Source: Fluoribacter gormanii (GTDB lineage: Bacteria > Pseudomonadota > Gammaproteobacteria > Legionellales > Legionellaceae). From it: a DNA stretch of 64,000 nucleotides. The notes under the pieces were generated by a model that was not told where the DNA came from, did not search any database, and saw only the letters and a program-made list of their open reading frames with translations. A program made the translations under genes and the position numbers. The stretch is taken from NCBI RefSeq assembly GCF_900156395.1, contig NZ_FTNL01000015.1, positions 41,567 through 105,566 of the forward strand, in the 5' to 3' direction. Below, one piece after another: positions 1 to 9,440 of this stretch; the stretch's first letter is position 1, and the number at the start of each line of letters is the position of its first letter.

Positions 1-281
1 AACATTCTGTCTGTTCGCCAATCTTTAGCAAGCTCAACAGCAGCACGGACCAAATGGCCTTGATGCATTTCCAACTTGCTCTCAAAACGTTCAAAAAGTG
101 TGAATGCATCCGCAGTACCACCAGCAAAGCCAGCAATTACTTGATCTTTGTAGAGGCGTCGCACCTTACGCGCATTACCCTTCATCACGGTGTTACCTAA
201 AGTTACCTGGCCATCTCCACCGATAACCACTTGATTTCCGCGTCGTACTGAAAGTATGGTTGTCCCACGAAACTGTTCCAA
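1..281 (-). CDS. hslV: ATP-dependent protease subunit HslV (ClpQ), 5' part only
   Basis: Peptidase subunit of the cytoplasmic HslUV (ClpYQ) heat-shock protease. The visible 93 codons begin with [13 protein letters not shown] and continue through [19 protein letters not shown]; the Thr-Thr of this stretch is the N-terminal catalytic threonine region of the family, exposed after removal of the first residues. The start is TTG at 281-279, chosen because GAGG lies about 8 bases upstream and because the family begins exactly here. The gene runs off the left edge, so the C-terminal half and the expected partner hslU are not visible. A sigma-32-like promoter sits just upstream (314-341). Identification is firm. 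Confidence 0.95.
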   Translation of the reverse strand, partial: MEQFRGTTILSVRRGNQVVIGGDGQVTLGNTVMKGNARKVRRLYKDQVIAGFAGGTADAFTLFERFESKLEMHQGHLVRAAVELAKDWRTDRM

Positions 282-313
282 AATAAAATCCTCAAATCAA
301 ACCGGAACCACAT

Positions 314-341
314 ACATGGGGATGATAAGCAAAAAAACAAG
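314..341 (-). promoter_or_regulatory. Candidate sigma-32 (heat-shock) promoter of hslV
   Basis: On the minus strand the sequence reads CTTGTTT, a 13-base spacer, then CCCCATGT. This matches the heat-shock sigma factor consensus CTTGAAA / CCCCATNT with the usual spacing, and it lies about 30 bases upstream of the hslV start. hslVU is a classical sigma-32 regulon member, so position and family knowledge agree. Not tested experimentally here. Confidence 0.62.
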
Positions 342-508
342 GGGGGACAAAGTGAATAAATTGCAACTAAGACATCAGAACGTAACATGGGTGAAGTATA
401 GGGTAACACAGATTTTTCAATCGTGAATTCCTGCCTACGACTTGCCCTCTGGACAATGATTTTAAGTTGGCGCAAGTACGTAAACAGTTAAAATAAAAAC
501 CTACGGAC

Positions 509-1732
509 TCAGATTAAAAAAGATATTCCATGAGATAAATTCTCTAATCCAAGATGTTGTGCAATACTTTGGCCTACATCAGCAAAGGTATCGCGACGTC
601 CAATAAAGCGACTTTTAAGACTTGGACCATAAGCTAATACAGGAATATGCTCTCTTGTATGATCTGAACCAGGAAAAGTAGGATCACAACCATGATCCGC
701 TGCAATAACAACCAGATCATTCGGCTTTAATAAAGCATCAAGCTCTGGAAGACGTGCATCAAACTCTTCAAGCGCATGTGCATAACCCGTTACATCACGC
801 CGATGGCCAAATGAGGAATCAAAGTCTACAAAATTTGTGAAAACCAAACTCCCTTCAGGAGCAGTCTTCATTGCGCTCAACGTAGCATCAAATAAGCCCA
901 TATTATCATCAGCCTTAATCACTTGCGTTACTCCCTGATGAGCATAAATATCAGCAATTTTCCCTAGCGCAATCACCTCACGGCCTGCTTCTTTCATGTA
1001 ATCAAGCAGTGTTTTTGCGGGCGGTAACGTTGCGTAATCCTTGCGATGAGCAGTTCGTTTGAAGGCTCCTGGTTGACCAATAAAAGGTCGAGCGATCACC
1101 CGTCCGATCTGATACTCATCTACTAAAGTACGCGCGATTTCACAAATATCATACAAACGTTGCAAACCAAAATATTCTTCATGGGCTGCAATTTGAAATA
1201 CACTGTCTGCAGAAGTATAAACTATTGGTTTTCCACTTCGTATGTGCTCTTCACCTAATTCTTCAAGAATTGTAGTTCCCGAGGCATGCTTCTCACCAAG
1301 AACTCCTGGTAAGCCGGCACGTTGAATAAACGTATCAATTAATTTTTGCGGAAAACAAAACGGTTGCTCAGGAAAATACCCCCATTCAAACGTCACAGGA
1401 ACTCCTGCTAACTCCCAATGACCGCTAGGAGTATCCTTGCCTAAGCTCTGTTCTACTGCATAACCATAATAGCCAACAGGTTCAGGAAATGTAGACAATT
1501 CAACAAAACGCAAGCCACAACTGGCTAGGGTTGCATGATAAAGTCCTAATTTGGCGAGATTTGGCAAAGTTAATGGGCCTAGGCGCACTCCTTCTCGATT
1601 GCATTCACCACGCTCACATGCCTGATGGATATGAACAAAAGTATTGGCTCCAGCATCACCATAGCGAGCGGCATCCAAACTAGCACCAATGCCAAAAGAA
1701 TCCATCAGTAATATACAAACTCTCCCTGTCAT
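509..1732 (-). CDS. deoB: Phosphopentomutase DeoB
   Basis: Interconverts (deoxy)ribose-1-phosphate and (deoxy)ribose-5-phosphate in the cytoplasm, feeding sugar from salvaged nucleosides into central metabolism. It belongs to the alkaline phosphatase superfamily: the N-terminal metal Asp is D11 in LMDSFGIGA, the phosphorylated Thr is T101 in [10 protein letters not shown], and the C-terminal metal site is ADHGCDP followed by [12 protein letters not shown]. At 407 residues it has the normal length. The ATG has GAGGATTAAG in front of it, inside the tail of the upstream MFS gene; the two genes are 1 base apart, so they are translated from one mRNA. The company of two transporters points to uptake and use of nucleosides. 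Confidence 0.95.
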   Translation of the reverse strand: MTGRVCILLMDSFGIGASLDAARYGDAGANTFVHIHQACERGECNREGVRLGPLTLPNLAKLGLYHATLASCGLRFVELSTFPEPVGYYGYAVEQSLGKDTPSGHWELAGVPVTFEWGYFPEQPFCFPQKLIDTFIQRAGLPGVLGEKHASGTTILEELGEEHIRSGKPIVYTSADSVFQIAAHEEYFGLQRLYDICEIARTLVDEYQIGRVIARPFIGQPGAFKRTAHRKDYATLPPAKTLLDYMKEAGREVIALGKIADIYAHQGVTQVIKADDNMGLFDATLSAMKTAPEGSLVFTNFVDFDSSFGHRRDVTGYAHALEEFDARLPELDALLKPNDLVVIAADHGCDPTFPGSDHTREHIPVLAYGPSLKSRFIGRRDTFADVGQSIAQHLGLENLSHGISFLI

Positions 1733-1733
1733 C

Positions 1734-3014
1734 TTAATCCTCGATATGTTGGCAGTGCGTTTCTTTTAAACCTACAAGCATGAAAAAAGCAATTAATAAA
1801 CCTACAGGCAAAATAATTGCAGCATATTGATATGCATCGAGTAGATAAACAGGAGTTCCGTTAACCATTTGCATGCCGCCATGATTCGTTAATAAGTAAC
1901 TGAACATATTTTGATACACAATATAACCGCCTTGGGTCAATATCGAAATGACGCTTACAGCTGTTGCGGTCATTGCAGGTGAACTACTTTCAGCCACCAA
2001 TGCGTAACTTATCACTTGCGCCGAAGTAAAGAAACCAAGCAAGAAAAACAAAAATGCCATCATACTATAAGAAACAGGAAGATAAAGCACTGCAAGCAAC
2101 GTCAATAAGGAAGCAATTACGCCTATTCTCATAGGCATAATCCGTAAACCCATTTTATCAGATATCCAACCGACCAAAGGTGAGCCAATAATCGCCCCCA
2201 AAAATAACATGCCATTTACCACAGACGCTTGTGAAGAACTAATATCCAGGCGTTGTACCAGATATAAAGTACCCATCATGGCACCGAATACGGCAATAGC
2301 CATATTCATTAAACTGGCATAAAAGGCTGCCCGCAAATATTGGGTATTTAAATAAGCCTTTTTAGCTGCTGAGACTACATTGATTGGTTTAACAACTTGC
2401 TTTATTGCTGTTTGCGGTCTTTCTTTTATCCAAAAAAACATAACGATGAGCATGGCAAAACCAAGAATTCCCACATCTTGTACTGCCTGGCGCCATCCAA
2501 CCAAAATAACTAACTTGGTTAAAGGATATTGCGCCAACATGCCTCCTGCCATTGCCATAGTCACTATAGCGCCAGTGACCAAGGCCATACGCTTTGGAGG
2601 AAACCAATGAGACGCTAAACGCACAGGCCCCAAGAAACAGAAAGCACTGCCAATGCCTGTTATAAACCGACAAAATAAGGCCATATAAAATGAATGGGAA
2701 TAAGCCAAAAGAAAAGTACTGGCCACACATAAAAACATTGCAATTAACAATGTATTCTTAATCGAGAAGCGGTCAAGAACCATCCCCGCAACAAAAAGAA
2801 ACAATACATTAGAAAGATAGTAAATGCTTGATAACCAGGCCATTTTATCAGCTTGTATCTGATAATCCTGCATGATATTTGCAGCAATGGACGCAAACAT
2901 ATTCCCCTGAATAAACTCATAAAAAAAGAATAAGGTCGCAGCAAAACACACCATCCAGGGTAATAATGACGATTTAATCTCATTATATCCTTGAAACTCA
3001 TCCACCACTTGCAT
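1734..3014 (-). CDS. MFS transporter, Pht family-like (second of tandem pair)
   Basis: Inner-membrane secondary transporter with about 12 transmembrane segments in 426 residues. It is clearly paralogous to the neighbouring MFS protein: both start with a conserved WxVC...LFF.YEF motif, share DRFS in the first cytoplasmic loop and have [11 protein letters not shown] / VLVSHWFPPRR in the same place. Such proteins form the Legionella Pht (phagosomal transporter) family; PhtC and PhtD are reported to support thymidine salvage. Placement directly upstream of deoB makes a nucleoside substrate likely, but that is an inference from context. The ATG is preceded by GAGGAGTAAAA. It lies 15 bases after the upstream MFS gene and 1 base before deoB. 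Confidence 0.85.
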   Translation of the reverse strand: MQVVDEFQGYNEIKSSLLPWMVCFAATLFFFYEFIQGNMFASIAANIMQDYQIQADKMAWLSSIYYLSNVLFLFVAGMVLDRFSIKNTLLIAMFLCVASTFLLAYSHSFYMALFCRFITGIGSAFCFLGPVRLASHWFPPKRMALVTGAIVTMAMAGGMLAQYPLTKLVILVGWRQAVQDVGILGFAMLIVMFFWIKERPQTAIKQVVKPINVVSAAKKAYLNTQYLRAAFYASLMNMAIAVFGAMMGTLYLVQRLDISSSQASVVNGMLFLGAIIGSPLVGWISDKMGLRIMPMRIGVIASLLTLLAVLYLPVSYSMMAFLFFLLGFFTSAQVISYALVAESSSPAMTATAVSVISILTQGGYIVYQNMFSYLLTNHGGMQMVNGTPVYLLDAYQYAAIILPVGLLIAFFMLVGLKETHCQHIED

Positions 3015-3029
3015 TTTTACTCCTCAGCT

Positions 3030-4298
3030 TTATCGCTTGCAATATGTTTCACGGGTTATTAATACGGCAATTAAAGCCGCAACCGTTGTTATTGGGAACA
3101 TCCACATGGCGTATTGAAAATCAGCCACAGAATAAGTTGTCACTGTCGACCCAGCATGATGGGTTATTAACCAACCATAGAGAACTTGTCCTACACCACC
3201 ACCGCCCATGATAATTACAGAGGCAATACCTGTTGCAGCACCGGTATTTTCAGCAGAATTACTTTCAGCCACTAAAGGATAGGAAATTACTTGTGTGCTG
3301 GTAAAAAAGCCTAAAGCAAAAAAGATAATACTCAGCGCAAATTGCGATAAAACGATATCCAGGAATAAAGGAATTACGGTGATAAGGGTTGCAATAGCTC
3401 CCCCGATCATTAAAGGCTTACGACGCCCCTGGGAGTCAGACAACCATCCTGCTAATGGGCAACCAATTACACTTCCCATAAAAATCAAACTGACAACATT
3501 GCTGGCTACCATTTCGGGTAAATGATGAACCACTTGCAAGTAACTCGCGCCCCATAAAGCGCATAAGACCATAATAGGTAAATTAAGAAAAGAGGTGTAA
3601 AAACCTGCCAACCAATTTTGTGAATTAGATAATGCTTTGATAAATCCCGAAATGACTTGCCCCTGATTGGTACGAATTTTCATTGGTGACTCTGCAGGTT
3701 TATCGCTTACCATATAGTAAATCCACAGCAGCAATACAGCACCAACGGCGCCATCAATTAACAAAGCCTTACGCCATCCAAACAGTTCATAAAGATAAGC
3801 AAAAGGAGTATGGGCCATCATCCCACCAACGAATGCCATAGTAACCAAAGAGCCAATAACAAGAGCTTGCCTTCTTGGTGGAAACCAATGCGATACTAAA
3901 ACGACGCAGGATAAAAAGCAAAATGCATTACCTATCCCAGAAAGAAAATGACATAACGAAGCCAAAATAAACGAGTGGGTTAATGCAAAACCTATCGTGC
4001 CAAGAACACAAATGAACATCGCACTTAAAATAACAGTGCGTGTAGAAAAACGATCCAGAATAATTCCCGCAGGGAGAAGAAATAAAATATCTGCCCACAA
4101 ATAAGCACTGGACATCCAACTTAATTGAGTTGCATCAATATGAAAATCATCGCGTAAAGGCTGATTAATCACATCAAAAATGTTGAGTTGAAAAAATTCA
4201 TATAAGAAAAAGAGTCCTGCTGACAGGCACACAACCCAGGCCATGAAATCACCACGGGGCACAAAGCTTCTCGAATCCACTGCAACAGATTGCGACAC
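3030..4298 (-). CDS. MFS transporter, Pht family-like (first of tandem pair)
   Basis: Inner-membrane major-facilitator transporter of 422 residues with about 12 hydrophobic segments. It starts at GTG (4298-4296), fixed by a strong AAGGAG five bases upstream. It is the first gene of a three-gene leftward operon (MFS, MFS, deoB). The pair arose by duplication, as the first 60 residues, DRFS loop and SHWFPPRR motif are shared with the next gene. By family it may import an amino acid or nucleoside from the vacuole of the host cell; the deoB neighbour favours nucleosides. Whether the two paralogues have different substrates or work as a heteromer cannot be told. Confidence 0.85.
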   Translation of the reverse strand: MSQSVAVDSRSFVPRGDFMAWVVCLSAGLFFLYEFFQLNIFDVINQPLRDDFHIDATQLSWMSSAYLWADILFLLPAGIILDRFSTRTVILSAMFICVLGTIGFALTHSFILASLCHFLSGIGNAFCFLSCVVLVSHWFPPRRQALVIGSLVTMAFVGGMMAHTPFAYLYELFGWRKALLIDGAVGAVLLLWIYYMVSDKPAESPMKIRTNQGQVISGFIKALSNSQNWLAGFYTSFLNLPIMVLCALWGASYLQVVHHLPEMVASNVVSLIFMGSVIGCPLAGWLSDSQGRRKPLMIGGAIATLITVIPLFLDIVLSQFALSIIFFALGFFTSTQVISYPLVAESNSAENTGAATGIASVIIMGGGGVGQVLYGWLITHHAGSTVTTYSVADFQYAMWMFPITTVAALIAVLITRETYCKR

Positions 4299-4375
4299 AG
4301 TTACTCCTTATGGCTTAAAAATTGCGCCCGATTATACCAAAACTCTAAATAAATTGGTATCTTTATTGAACAAAC

Positions 4376-5947
4376 TTAAGTGAGTACGTGTCGTAAAAGA
4401 TCTCCCTGCTCAAGGTAATAATATTTGGAGTTTCCCGCTTTTGCTGTTTTTATGTTTTCACAAGTTTGTTTTGCCGAAACCGGAATACGCATCAATAAAA
4501 ACCGTTTATCACCGGAATAAACACGTTGAATTAGGACCATTTTGGAAAACAGTTCAGGTGAGATATCGGTGGTATTATATGGCTTAATTACCAAATAATT
4601 TTCTAGTCCATTGTCGAGCAAGCGGCAAAGCTCTTTATTACTCACAGCAGGTTTCACCCGACCTCCTGAGTAAAATTGAGCTGAAAATTCTGTTTTGTAA
4701 CTCCAATAAATCAGATAGCTTCCAGCAGCAGGATGTTGCTTTAACCAAGCAGCAACTACAAATTTTTCTGTTTTGGATATTGCTTCTGGTATTGCATTAA
4801 AAGCAAGAGTTGCCCCAAGAAAAAGCACACCTACAAGTATAGAGAGCTTTGTAATAAGTTGTTTTACTCTTAGGATGGCACCAACGCGCTCCCAGTACGC
4901 CACAAAAAACACTGAAAAAGCAGGAATGCTGGGAAAAACATAGGTATAAATAATGTTGCTGGAAAAGGTAAAAAAGCAGAGTGGAACTATAGTGCACAGA
5001 AAAAAATAGCTCAACCACCCATCATTGTCGACAAATACTTTGCGTACATTATGCCTGCATTTAATAAACCAAGCAGCGCCTAGTAGACACCAAGGCAAGG
5101 TTCCAATTACAGCATATACCCAAATCATTCCCCAGGATTGCTGATGCGCATAACCATATTTATCACCTGCCCATCCAGGTTTTAAAAATCGATTAAAATT
5201 CTCGCCAATAATAAAATAATTCAAAAAACCCGGCGTTCTTATTTCCGCCCAAATATACCAGGGAAGAGCTATAGCAAGCATTAGCATTATGCCCTTTATC
5301 CAAGGCAATCGCTCCCATAAATTACGCCATTGCTTCCGTAATAAAACCCAAAAAAATATTGGCATTCCCGATAAAACAACGGCAACAGGGCCTTTTGCTA
5401 ACAAACCTAACCCCAGGCCTATAAAAAAAACATAAGACCAAAGTTTACTTCCATCAACCAACGCACGCCAAAATGCAACCTCAACCAAAGTAATGCAAAG
5501 GACTAAAGAGGGGTCGGTCATTACAGTTCCTGCATCAAGGAAAAAATACAATGTTCCTGCAAGAATTAAGGTGGTGATCATAGCAATCACATCGCCGCCA
5601 TGTCTTTTAACCAAATACCAAATAAGCCATATCGTAACCAAAGACAGAAACAAGCCGGGTAACCGAACCGCAAATTCATTCACGCCAAAAAGTTTCATTG
5701 AAAAAGCAGACAACCAGGTAGACAGAGGCGGCTTCGCCCAAAAAGGAATACCATAATCATGAAGTGGCGTCACCCAATTTCCGGTTTCTAACATCTTGCG
5801 AGCAATTTCTGCATAACGTGCTTCGGAAACATCATTCAATGGTATAAAACATATGGAAATAATTCGACACACGAGAAGAAAGACTAATGCAAAGTGTGCA
5901 TTATAAAAAAATTGTTGCTGCAACTGTTTTTCGTTTTCAATATTCAA
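4376..5947 (-). CDS. ArnT-like GT83 family glycosyltransferase
   Basis: Polytopic inner-membrane glycosyltransferase of the ArnT/PMT (GT-C fold) superfamily, 523 residues with about 12 membrane segments. The N-terminal periplasmic-loop signature SEARYAEIARKMLETGNW and the following WAKPPLSTW are characteristic of GT83 enzymes, which move a sugar from an undecaprenyl-phosphate carrier to lipid A or another envelope acceptor. The acidic residue expected ahead of this loop is present (NDVSEARYAE). The start is TTG at 5947, preceded by GAGGG seven bases upstream. It stands alone: 77 bases from the MFS operon, with no arn sugar-modification genes beside it, so a 4-amino-arabinose donor is not established. 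Confidence 0.82.
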   Translation of the reverse strand: MNIENEKQLQQQFFYNAHFALVFLLVCRIISICFIPLNDVSEARYAEIARKMLETGNWVTPLHDYGIPFWAKPPLSTWLSAFSMKLFGVNEFAVRLPGLFLSLVTIWLIWYLVKRHGGDVIAMITTLILAGTLYFFLDAGTVMTDPSLVLCITLVEVAFWRALVDGSKLWSYVFFIGLGLGLLAKGPVAVVLSGMPIFFWVLLRKQWRNLWERLPWIKGIMLMLAIALPWYIWAEIRTPGFLNYFIIGENFNRFLKPGWAGDKYGYAHQQSWGMIWVYAVIGTLPWCLLGAAWFIKCRHNVRKVFVDNDGWLSYFFLCTIVPLCFFTFSSNIIYTYVFPSIPAFSVFFVAYWERVGAILRVKQLITKLSILVGVLFLGATLAFNAIPEAISKTEKFVVAAWLKQHPAAGSYLIYWSYKTEFSAQFYSGGRVKPAVSNKELCRLLDNGLENYLVIKPYNTTDISPELFSKMVLIQRVYSGDKRFLLMRIPVSAKQTCENIKTAKAGNSKYYYLEQGDLLRHVLT

Positions 5948-6288
5948 AACAGACCCTCGTTAAAAATTTTCTCTCTTGCAAGTAAGTAAAATCTATGAAT
6001 CTTAGGTTTCAACTCGCTTTATAAAGCTACATTGATTAAGCACTCAATAAAAAATTGTCAGGAATATTACCCTTTATTTTAATTAATACAATTTTTTTTA
6101 TGTTTATTGATAAAAAACATACCAATTTCCATGCTGAATGTTCTGGCTAACATAATGAATTTTATTACTTTTTACTAAAAGACTGAAATTGTATAATGAA
6201 AATACATGACGAGCGGATTACTTTAGTTTACACTGAGCCCTTGTAAGAAGATCTTACATATCTATCCATTGGACATTTGGAGACTAAC
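5948..6288. promoter_or_regulatory. AT-rich intergenic region with candidate promoter
   Basis: A 341-base gap between two divergent genes. It is strongly AT-rich and holds no convincing gene. On the plus strand a perfect TATAAT at 6192-6197 lies 17 bases after TTTTTA (6169-6174), a plausible sigma-70 promoter for the orphan gene starting at 6289, which would leave a leader of about 85 bases. No clear PmrA or CpxR effector-regulator box was recognised by eye. Confidence 0.45.
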
Positions 6289-7617
6289 ATGACGTTTGTA
6301 TTAAAGGAACTAAGTGAATTAAGAAGACATTTTGATGATACCGTTCAAATTATATTAAAACGTGAACATAAAGGAAAAATTGAAGATCTTACTAACCCTC
6401 AAAGAAAATTTGAACTTCAATTCCTCTCTTCAATACTTATTCAAGTAGAAGACCAAGCAAAAGAAAAAGAAAAAAACCATGCGGCAGTTGTCAATTTAAC
6501 AAATGCTTTTTATGGCGCAATGTTAACAGTAATCCAAGATATCGAAAATAACCGAGGTATGATAGAGTCATCTGGTTTACTCAGCGCTCGCCTGAAAGAT
6601 GCAATAGGAATTAGCGATGACGTCAAAGCAGAAGACAAGCCTGACTTATATCAAGTTTCCAAATTCTATACTGCAATAAACGCTTTGCTAAACCAAGTTT
6701 TTATAGGAAATGATTCCCGTAATGGATTTGCAAAAAACCATATGTTAACTGCTGTCCCAACAGATAGCCTGGACAAGTTAATTCAAACCTCCTATAAACT
6801 TGAAAAAGACGCCCAGAAGGCAATTGTTGCTTCTTTCACTAATGATGGACAAACACCTGTTGAACTCAATAAATTCAAATCAAACAGAAAATCCCCTGCC
6901 TCTGCAACCGATCGATTTGGTGGATGGGATAAACTCAATGCGGCGCTTGATGAATTAATTAAAGATGAGCTTGCTGATAAAAATGTTTCCAAGATTGAAA
7001 AGTTAAAATCACCAGAGCGTATTGCCCAGCTGCATTTTCTAAACGCAATAAGAGATGCACTGAAAATTTCAGAAGTCGATGAAGCTGAAAAAGTTGCCAT
7101 TCTCGCTGGATCCATGCATCTGGTTCGTAAACAAATCGATAATGAGTATGCCTCTTCATACCTATCAAGATCAGAAAAATCTGTTATTTTCAAGGGATTA
7201 AATAAGATTCTTGCTGTAGATGAAGTAAACCCGCAAGATGTTGAATCTTTGGTTACATCAACAACTCAATTTATGCAATTTATGACAGTAGCTCCGAAAA
7301 ATAATGGCAAAAAAGCAATACGAGATAACCATATTTTCTCAGCAATTGCAGACTTTAATTTAAAAGGTTCCTTTAATTTACTTATTGACATGATCTATGA
7401 TTGCCGCATCGCATCGTTAAAAGGTGTTGTCGATGAATTCAAAAAAGAAACCAAAAAAGAAACCAAAAAGTCTGACAAAGAGTCTAAAGGTTACTTAGGC
7501 AGCTTCTCTTCCGCACTCAATAAAACCTTCTTTGGAAGCAAGGTCGAAGATGAAGAAGAAGAGGATGATGAAGAAGAACTGGAACATACATCGCCTGCGA
7601 TTGGCAAAAAAGGCTAG
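6289..7617 (+). CDS. Orphan protein with two copies of one helical domain and acidic C-terminus; candidate Dot/Icm substrate
   Basis: 442 residues, no signal peptide and no membrane segment. The family is not recognised. The two halves repeat: KIEDLTNPQRKFELQFL near residue 35 resembles KIEKLKSPERIAQLHFL near residue 235, and NGFAKNHMLTAV near 150 resembles KKAIRDNHIFSAI near 350. So the protein is a tandem duplication of a roughly 150-200 residue all-helical unit. The C-terminus has a Lys-rich stretch (KKETKKETKKSDKESK) followed by an acidic block EDEEEEDDEEELE and a short mixed tail, the composition seen in many Dot/Icm-translocated proteins. The ATG at 6289 is chosen because GGAG lies seven bases upstream; an upstream TTG at 6277 overlaps that site. 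Function unknown. Confidence 0.8.
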   Translation: MTFVLKELSELRRHFDDTVQIILKREHKGKIEDLTNPQRKFELQFLSSILIQVEDQAKEKEKNHAAVVNLTNAFYGAMLTVIQDIENNRGMIESSGLLSARLKDAIGISDDVKAEDKPDLYQVSKFYTAINALLNQVFIGNDSRNGFAKNHMLTAVPTDSLDKLIQTSYKLEKDAQKAIVASFTNDGQTPVELNKFKSNRKSPASATDRFGGWDKLNAALDELIKDELADKNVSKIEKLKSPERIAQLHFLNAIRDALKISEVDEAEKVAILAGSMHLVRKQIDNEYASSYLSRSEKSVIFKGLNKILAVDEVNPQDVESLVTSTTQFMQFMTVAPKNNGKKAIRDNHIFSAIADFNLKGSFNLLIDMIYDCRIASLKGVVDEFKKETKKETKKSDKESKGYLGSFSSALNKTFFGSKVEDEEEEDDEEELEHTSPAIGKKG

Positions 7618-7650
7618 TTTTAATCATCAACTCTTTTTACTCTGACCCTA

Positions 7651-7693
7651 AAGATAAGGCGGCTAAATTATTCACATTTTGCCACCTTATCTT
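7651..7693 (+). terminator. Hairpin terminator after the duplicated-domain orphan
   Basis: AAGATAAGG pairs with CCTTATCTT (nine base pairs), with a further GGC/GCC pairing inside after one mismatch and a loop of about 17 bases. The right arm is followed by CTTAATATTTTTG, a short T-rich run. It lies about 35 bases after the stop codon, as expected of an intrinsic terminator, though the T-run is imperfect. Confidence 0.55.
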
Positions 7694-7789
7694 CTTAATA
7701 TTTTTGTAACCACCTCATCTAAGATAAGCCATTTAGGCTAATTTTTTGTTACAATGTCATTTTTCCCTATTTGTTTGTACCTAGCACTA

Positions 7790-8779
7790 ATGAAAATTAA
7801 ATTAATTATTAAAAAGATATCGTTTATTCTCATGCTTTTAATAGCAAGTCAAAGCATCGGTTTTGCATTTGGACACCGCATTTCTAAAGACACCGCTTAC
7901 AACGTTAGTAGTATTTTAGATTCCGAGAATGAATCTCAAGAGCCTTCCGAGATAAAAAAAGAGTCCGCAAAAAAATCATTTACCCACAAAAAAACAGTAT
8001 CCATCACCATTGATGATTTACCTTTTGTAGGCGAGTATCGAAACTTTCATTTGAATATGATGATTGATACCATGACCAAGGAACAAGTTCCTGCTACTGG
8101 ATTTATTATTGCCAGTGAAGTACGCAAGAATAACTGGGAAATTCTGCATAAATTTCGTGATGCTGGTTTTGGATTAGGTAACCACACCCTTACCCATGCA
8201 AATTTAAATAAAATGGATACTAAAGAATACATTCAGGAAATTCGAGGTGCAGACAACATTTTACACCCTGTTTTAACGAAACCTAAATATTTTCGTTATC
8301 CTTATTTGGCAATGAGCTCTGGACAAAAAAAAGAAGATATACTCTGTTATCTTGCGCGAAAAAATTATCATGTTGCCCCTATTACAATAGACTCTAAAGA
8401 TTTTGTCTTTAATCAACGTTTGCTATCGGTTCCTGAAATAAACAGACGCAGCTATCTTGACGAATTGAAACCTTTTTATCTTGATTTTATTTGGCAACAG
8501 ACCCTACGGGCTGAGGAACACAATGAATTTCATCAAAATACCGAGCAATCACAAATTTTACTAATTCATGCTAATCTACTTAATGCTTATGTTTTGCCTG
8601 ATATCATCAATTTGTATAAAAAGAATGGTTATGAATTTGTCAATTTAGAAGATGCACTAAAATCATTTAAAAATCGAATTCAATGTAATAGGCCTCATAT
8701 TCTTGCGCAGAACAAAAAACAACCTCAGCAATACAAAATTGCAAGCAATGATATTGAGAAATTTATCGAATGGGATTAG
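7790..8779 (+). CDS. Secreted polysaccharide deacetylase (NodB-homology, CE4)
   Basis: Predicted metal-dependent deacetylase of N-acetylated sugars, acting outside the cytoplasm. From the chosen start the protein has an N-terminal signal peptide (KIKLIIKKISF then a hydrophobic stretch to about residue 27). CE4 motifs are in order: ITIDDLP (motif 1, catalytic base and metal Asp), GNHTLTHANL (motif 2, metal His pair), FRYPYL (motif 3) and LLIHANLL (motif 5). The start at 7790 is preferred to an in-frame ATG at 7754 because a TACAAT promoter-like box overlaps the latter and because the signal peptide starts cleanly here; no strong ribosome site supports either. Substrate (peptidoglycan, exopolysaccharide or host glycan) is unknown. 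Confidence 0.85.
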   Translation: MKIKLIIKKISFILMLLIASQSIGFAFGHRISKDTAYNVSSILDSENESQEPSEIKKESAKKSFTHKKTVSITIDDLPFVGEYRNFHLNMMIDTMTKEQVPATGFIIASEVRKNNWEILHKFRDAGFGLGNHTLTHANLNKMDTKEYIQEIRGADNILHPVLTKPKYFRYPYLAMSSGQKKEDILCYLARKNYHVAPITIDSKDFVFNQRLLSVPEINRRSYLDELKPFYLDFIWQQTLRAEEHNEFHQNTEQSQILLIHANLLNAYVLPDIINLYKKNGYEFVNLEDALKSFKNRIQCNRPHILAQNKKQPQQYKIASNDIEKFIEWD

Positions 8780-8874
8780 AAAAATGACTAAAGGGCACTC
8801 ACTGAAAAATACATACTACCCACAGCAGTGCCCACTTGGTGCAAAACAATCGAGTATTTCTGGTGTCAACACGG

Positions 8875-9306
8875 ATGCAAAAAAAGAATCAAATACGAAG
8901 AAAAGGATTCACCTTAATTGAATTGATGATTGCCATATTTATTATGGCAATACTGGCCGCAATAGCCTATCCATGCTACGTTCATTTCTTGCTAAAAGTG
9001 CGTCGCTCCGATGCTATCGCGACATTAGCACAAACTCAATTCAACCTGGAACGATGTTATGCTCAAAATTTTTCTTATAATGCACCCTGTAAGGCATTAT
9101 CCTCATTTCCGCAAACATCAACTCAAGGTTTTTACAGTATTAGCTTGGCTCATTTAGGAACCGCTACTTATACACTAAAAGCCACCCCGATAGGTAGTCA
9201 AACAAAAGATGCAACTTGTGCCAGTATGACTATTGATCAATCGAATGCAAAAACAGCTATAGACTCATTAGGAGTCGCACAAACTATTTGTTGGAATTCA
9301 AGATAA
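8875..9306 (+). CDS. pilE: Type IV pilin (PilE-type prepilin)
   Basis: Pilin subunit assembled by the type IV pilus machinery, here likely for DNA uptake or twitching. The 143-residue product has a short basic leader (MQKKNQIRRK), the prepilin peptidase site G/FTLIE, and the hydrophobic N-terminal helix with Glu at +5. Four cysteines occur later, CYAQNFSYNAPC and CASM...TICW, suggesting two disulfides, one closing the D-region. ATG at 8875 is chosen because it gives the normal ten-residue leader; upstream TTG/GTG codons would lengthen it abnormally. It sits between the deacetylase and comEC, consistent with a competence link. No other pilin or PilY1 gene is in the window. Confidence 0.9.
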   Translation: MQKKNQIRRKGFTLIELMIAIFIMAILAAIAYPCYVHFLLKVRRSDAIATLAQTQFNLERCYAQNFSYNAPCKALSSFPQTSTQGFYSISLAHLGTATYTLKATPIGSQTKDATCASMTIDQSNAKTAIDSLGVAQTICWNSR

Positions 9307-9440
9307 ATTGGAATGTACATTTATCTGGATCAGATCGTTATCCCTCCACATCCAAGCAATCACAGTAAAAAAATTTGCTTTACAAACCAAAACCTATTCT
9401 CTACTATGCCACTTAACGGATAGTCCAACTTAAAAATGAA

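Noticed and set aside
509..1732. Possible cofactor-independent phosphoglycerate mutase (same superfamily as DeoB)
   Set aside because: [10 protein letters not shown] and the C-terminal metal motif match phosphopentomutase, and the length of 407 fits DeoB; iPGM is over 500 residues.
3045..3060. TGTTTCACGGGTTA-like partial parS site
   Set aside because: Only one half matches the parS palindrome, and it lies within the 3' coding region of the MFS gene.
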